From Cordia subcordata (taxonomy: Eukaryota; Streptophyta; Magnoliopsida; Boraginales; Cordiaceae): a DNA stretch of 64,000 bases. The notes under the pieces are model-generated. The model did not search any database and was not told the origin of the DNA. It worked only from the letters and a program-made list of their open reading frames with translations. Position 1 is the first letter of the stretch. Each line of letters starts with the position of its first letter. The stretch covers positions 21,897,012 to 21,961,011 of the forward strand of contig JAPTOF010000005.1 of NCBI GenBank assembly GCA_028554755.1. Reading direction: 5' to 3'. The position numbers were made by a program, and so were the translations under genes. Positions 61,364-64,000 of this stretch are shown here, in pieces.

Positions 61364-62056
61364 TCAGGACAAGGAGAATCGGATTTTTCTATTTTCCCGA
61401 ATCTCCTTAATGGTTTCCAGCTTGGGCTTCCAGTGGCGAGGAGGGCCAACAAGCTGTGCATAGTCTTTCTGTAACTGACGCGTGGTACACACTCTATCCT
61501 GGTGATGATAATGATGATGATGATGATGATGATGATTCTGTTTGCTCCTCTCCTGATCTTCGATAATCAACTGGGAGATGAACTCTTCTGAAACATTCAC
61601 TCTGAGGTAGCCTGATGGAGTTTTCTGAATGTGGAAAGGTTGACAGCTGAGTAGTGCTTTCTTTAGAAAGAGGGATTGAGATGAGGTGGCAATGAAGGAG
61701 GTTATGGTAACAAACGATAGAACCGACTGAAACAAGTAGCTGGGTAGAAGAAAATAGCTGCGTCCAGGCTGCAGCTGGTCGTGCTCTGAAAGAGCTGGGA
61801 TCATTTGGCCTATATAGAACGAATCTGAGCTACACACCATATGCTTGGGAAACTCCAACATCAGCTCCGAGGCTTGGATAGGTTGCGCATAAAACTTGAC
61901 CACGCCATCTGATCTGATAAGCTCGATGGTCCCTCCCGACGACGACGACGACGACGACGACATCTTGGTGCTGCCGCTGGACTTGTGATTACACATGAGA
62001 TGGAATACCCAGCGTAATACCAACTGCAGGCTCACCGTTTTGGCTCTCATTACCAC
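61364..62056 (-). CDS. DUF4228 / PADRE domain protein, single exon
   Basis: A 230-residue open frame. The PADRE domain runs from GTIELIRSDGVVKFYAQPI through ELMLEFPKHMVC, IPALSEHDQLQPGRSYFLLP and continues to a basic, likely disordered tail (PPRHWKPKLETIKEIREN). Family members respond to stress and pathogens; the molecular role is unclear. Met21 (MCNHKSS, codon at 61996) is a plausible alternative start because PADRE proteins usually have short leaders. Two codon-repeat runs are encoded: eight Ser near the start of the domain and eight His plus a Tyr-His-His near residue 180. Confidence 0.88.
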   Translation of the reverse strand: MVMRAKTVSLQLVLRWVFHLMCNHKSSGSTKMSSSSSSSSGGTIELIRSDGVVKFYAQPIQASELMLEFPKHMVCSSDSFYIGQMIPALSEHDQLQPGRSYFLLPSYLFQSVLSFVTITSFIATSSQSLFLKKALLSCQPFHIQKTPSGYLRVNVSEEFISQLIIEDQERSKQNHHHHHHHHYHHQDRVCTTRQLQKDYAQLVGPPRHWKPKLETIKEIRENRKIRFSLS

Positions 62057-62205
62057 CTACCTACACATAAATTTCAAGCTAATATGTTTGCTTCCTCAAA
62101 AATCAAAAAGCTTGGACAAAGGCCCTGGGGGACACGAGGGCGGCTATATAAATATTCTAGAAAATTATTAATCTTTCCCTGTTTTGACCGAAGACTGAGT
62201 TTGGG

Positions 62206-62242
<37 letters not shown>

Positions 62243-62607
62243 AATAGGACCACATTTACTATATATATATATATATGAGTTTGGGCATTAGAAAAATTCA
62301 AGAGATTGCATTGAATTGCATGGTCAATGATGATAAAGTTGTAAGAGTAAGACCCGGGTTGAAGGCACTTGGAGCTGTATCCTCATCATTCTGCCTTCAT
62401 TCGATTTTGTTTTTTTCCAAAAGGTTAGACGCACATTTCAACTCAGTTTCATCGCCGTCACCATCACCATCCAATGCGGACTTGGAGGTGTGTACATAGA
62501 CTTATTAGCCAACTTTTTCTTAAACATGCACGGTTTCCACGCCTACTAACTTTTTCCTCATTCTATAAAACACGGTTTTCAATCACATGAGCAACCATGT
62601 ATGTGTG

Positions 62608-62649
<42 letters not shown>

Positions 62650-63352
62650 ATAAAGTTGACTAAAGGAAATAAATTGACTACATATTAAAGTTTTGATTTT
62701 AACTAAGAATATGGTTATAACAAACACATAGAGTTGTGTTAAAATATTCGGGTAGATATTATTGGGTGCGATAATATATGACAAAAAAGGATTCTAGATG
62801 ATAAACTTAGCTAATAATAACAATTTGCAAATGCTAGAAGATAACATTTGAATTTGACCAAACTTGAAATGTCAGAGGATGAAGTTCTTGATTTTTGTAG
62901 TTTTAAATTAATGGTTTGGCTTTGCCAAGTGTATTGGTGGAAGCTCTACTTGTTGAATTTTCTTTGTCGCAAAGGAAAAAAGGACTTATGTGTAAAACTT
63001 TATTCAAAGTAAACATCAATTAATCATAAGACAGATAATGTTGATATCTATAAAAGCATTTAAATCATAAAATATAAAATAGTGTTGGATTGAAAAAGGG
63101 ACTAAAAATAGCCATAAATTAAAAAAAACATTGAAAACATACTTATAGTAATGAACACGGTGTGCTGTTTTTTCCTTGCTAGAATTATATATAGGTAGCG
63201 GTTTAAAAAGGAGACATCCTTCCTAGCAATGGTTTTATCGTAGCCTATTACCTATTTTTTTGTAGTCAATTGTCAAATTCGTATCGGGCCATTTATTATT
63301 TCTTTTATTTTTTTAATGAAAATCCATTTGTTATATATTGCAATGACAGCGC
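62057..63352. other. Intergenic DNA upstream of the PADRE gene
   Basis: Contains (TA)n runs at 62209-62239, 62259-62276 and 62611-62645. Short frames across these runs are not considered genes. Confidence 0.6.
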
Positions 63353-64000
63353 AGGTTTAGGGTTAGGGGTTAGAGGATTAGGCGTTCAGGGTTAAGGGTT
63401 TTAGGGTGTAGGGTTTAGGGTTTAGGGTTTAGGGCTTAGGGTTTCAGGGTTAATGGTTTAGGGTTCAAGGTTAGAGGTTTGAAGTTCAGGGTTTAGGGTT
63501 CAGGGCTCGAAGTTCGAGATCAGGGTTTAGCGTTTAGGGTTTAGGCTTTACGGTTCAGGATTCAAGGTTTAGGCTTTAGGGTTAAGGGTTCAGTGTTTCG
63601 GGTTTCGGGTTCAGGGTTTCAGGGCTCAGGGTTCAAGGTTTAGGGGTTGAGGGTACAGGGTTTGGGGTTCGGGGTTCGGGGTTAGGGTTTAGGGTTTAGG
63701 GTTGTGGTTGGGTTGAGTTCGGGGTTCACGTTTAGGGTTCAGGTTTAGGGTTCAGTTTTAGGGTTTTAGGGTTCGAGTTCGGGGTTCGGGGTTCGGGGTT
63801 GGGGTTCGGGTTTTTAGGTTCTGGTTCGGTTCGGGGTTTCGGGGTTGTGGGTTCAGGGTTGAGGTTCAGTGGGTTGAGTTAAGGGTTGAGTTAAGGGTTG
63901 TGGTTAAGGTCTGTGGTTGAGTTGGGGTTGGGGTTGAGTTTTAGGGTTTAGGGTTTAGGGTTTAGGGTTTAGGGTTTAGGGTTTAGGGTTCGTGGTTCAG
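63353..64000. repeat. Degenerate telomere-like array (TTTAGGG family), continues past the window
   Basis: Almost every seven or so bases reads TTTAGGG or a variant such as TTCAGGG, TTCGGGG, TTGAGTT. Seven perfect tandem TTTAGGG units occupy 63940-63988. GGTT-rich strand only, same orientation throughout. It could be an interstitial telomeric tract or the inner part of a subtelomere. Confidence 0.9.

Overview
The window is nuclear DNA from a eudicot plant, probably woody but not identified to species. The evidence is AT-rich intergenic DNA, GT-AG introns with plant-style T-rich tracts, chloroplast-targeted and plant-only protein families, plant retroelements and pararetrovirus DNA, and TTTAGGG-type telomere-like repeats.

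Layout. 1-5171: AT-rich intergenic DNA with diverged tandem repeats. 5172-18125: three plus-strand genes in a row, namely plastid transaldolase (7 exons), a thylakoid-lumen FKBP-type isomerase (FKBP19-like, 9 exons) and an NRT1/PTR transporter (NPF6.1-like, 4 exons). From memory this trio matches neighbouring Arabidopsis loci on chromosome 5, so it looks like conserved microsynteny. 18303-26085: a tandem segmental duplication carrying two intact copies of the 86-residue ribosomal protein eS27 gene. Copy B was later invaded by a 2.1 kb Mutator-like element with a 9-bp target duplication and also contains LINE and copia relics. 27165-37137 (minus): a complete 18-exon RETINOBLASTOMA-RELATED gene (1021 codons plus stop), with an internally deleted Ty1/copia element in intron 16, a MITE in intron 5 and E2F-type sites upstream.

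37138-48152: no cellular gene seen; SINE-like heads, an LTR-derived stretch, GGGCTGGG-type repeats, cryptically simple AT repeats and a modular repeat field. 48191-53090 (minus): a truncated, mutated endogenous caulimovirid of florendovirus type (coat protein C-terminus, protease, RT, RNase H, a second ORF and a promoter/leader), bounded by 38-bp direct repeats. 54264-55174: a 4-exon gene for a small, probably mitochondrial membrane protein. 55860-57011: LINE RNase H relic and a local duplication. 58705-59274: single-exon DUF761 gene. 61364-62056 (minus): DUF4228/PADRE gene. 63353-64000: degenerate telomere-like array running off the window edge.

The genes do not form one pathway. Transaldolase (pentose phosphate/carbon metabolism) and the FKBP (thylakoid lumen folding) are plastid proteins; NPF6.1 is a membrane transporter; eS27 is translational; RBR controls the G1/S transition through E2F; DUF761 and PADRE proteins are plant-specific and poorly understood. 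The least ordinary parts are the eS27 duplication/conversion/MULE history, the pararetrovirus integrant with its flanking repeats, the two lesions in transaldolase (a poly-C frame break and an apparent TG splice acceptor), and the unexplained repeat fields around 5.5-6.5 kb and 45.6-47.8 kb. Exon boundaries were placed by eye from splice consensus and reading-frame continuity, not from transcripts.
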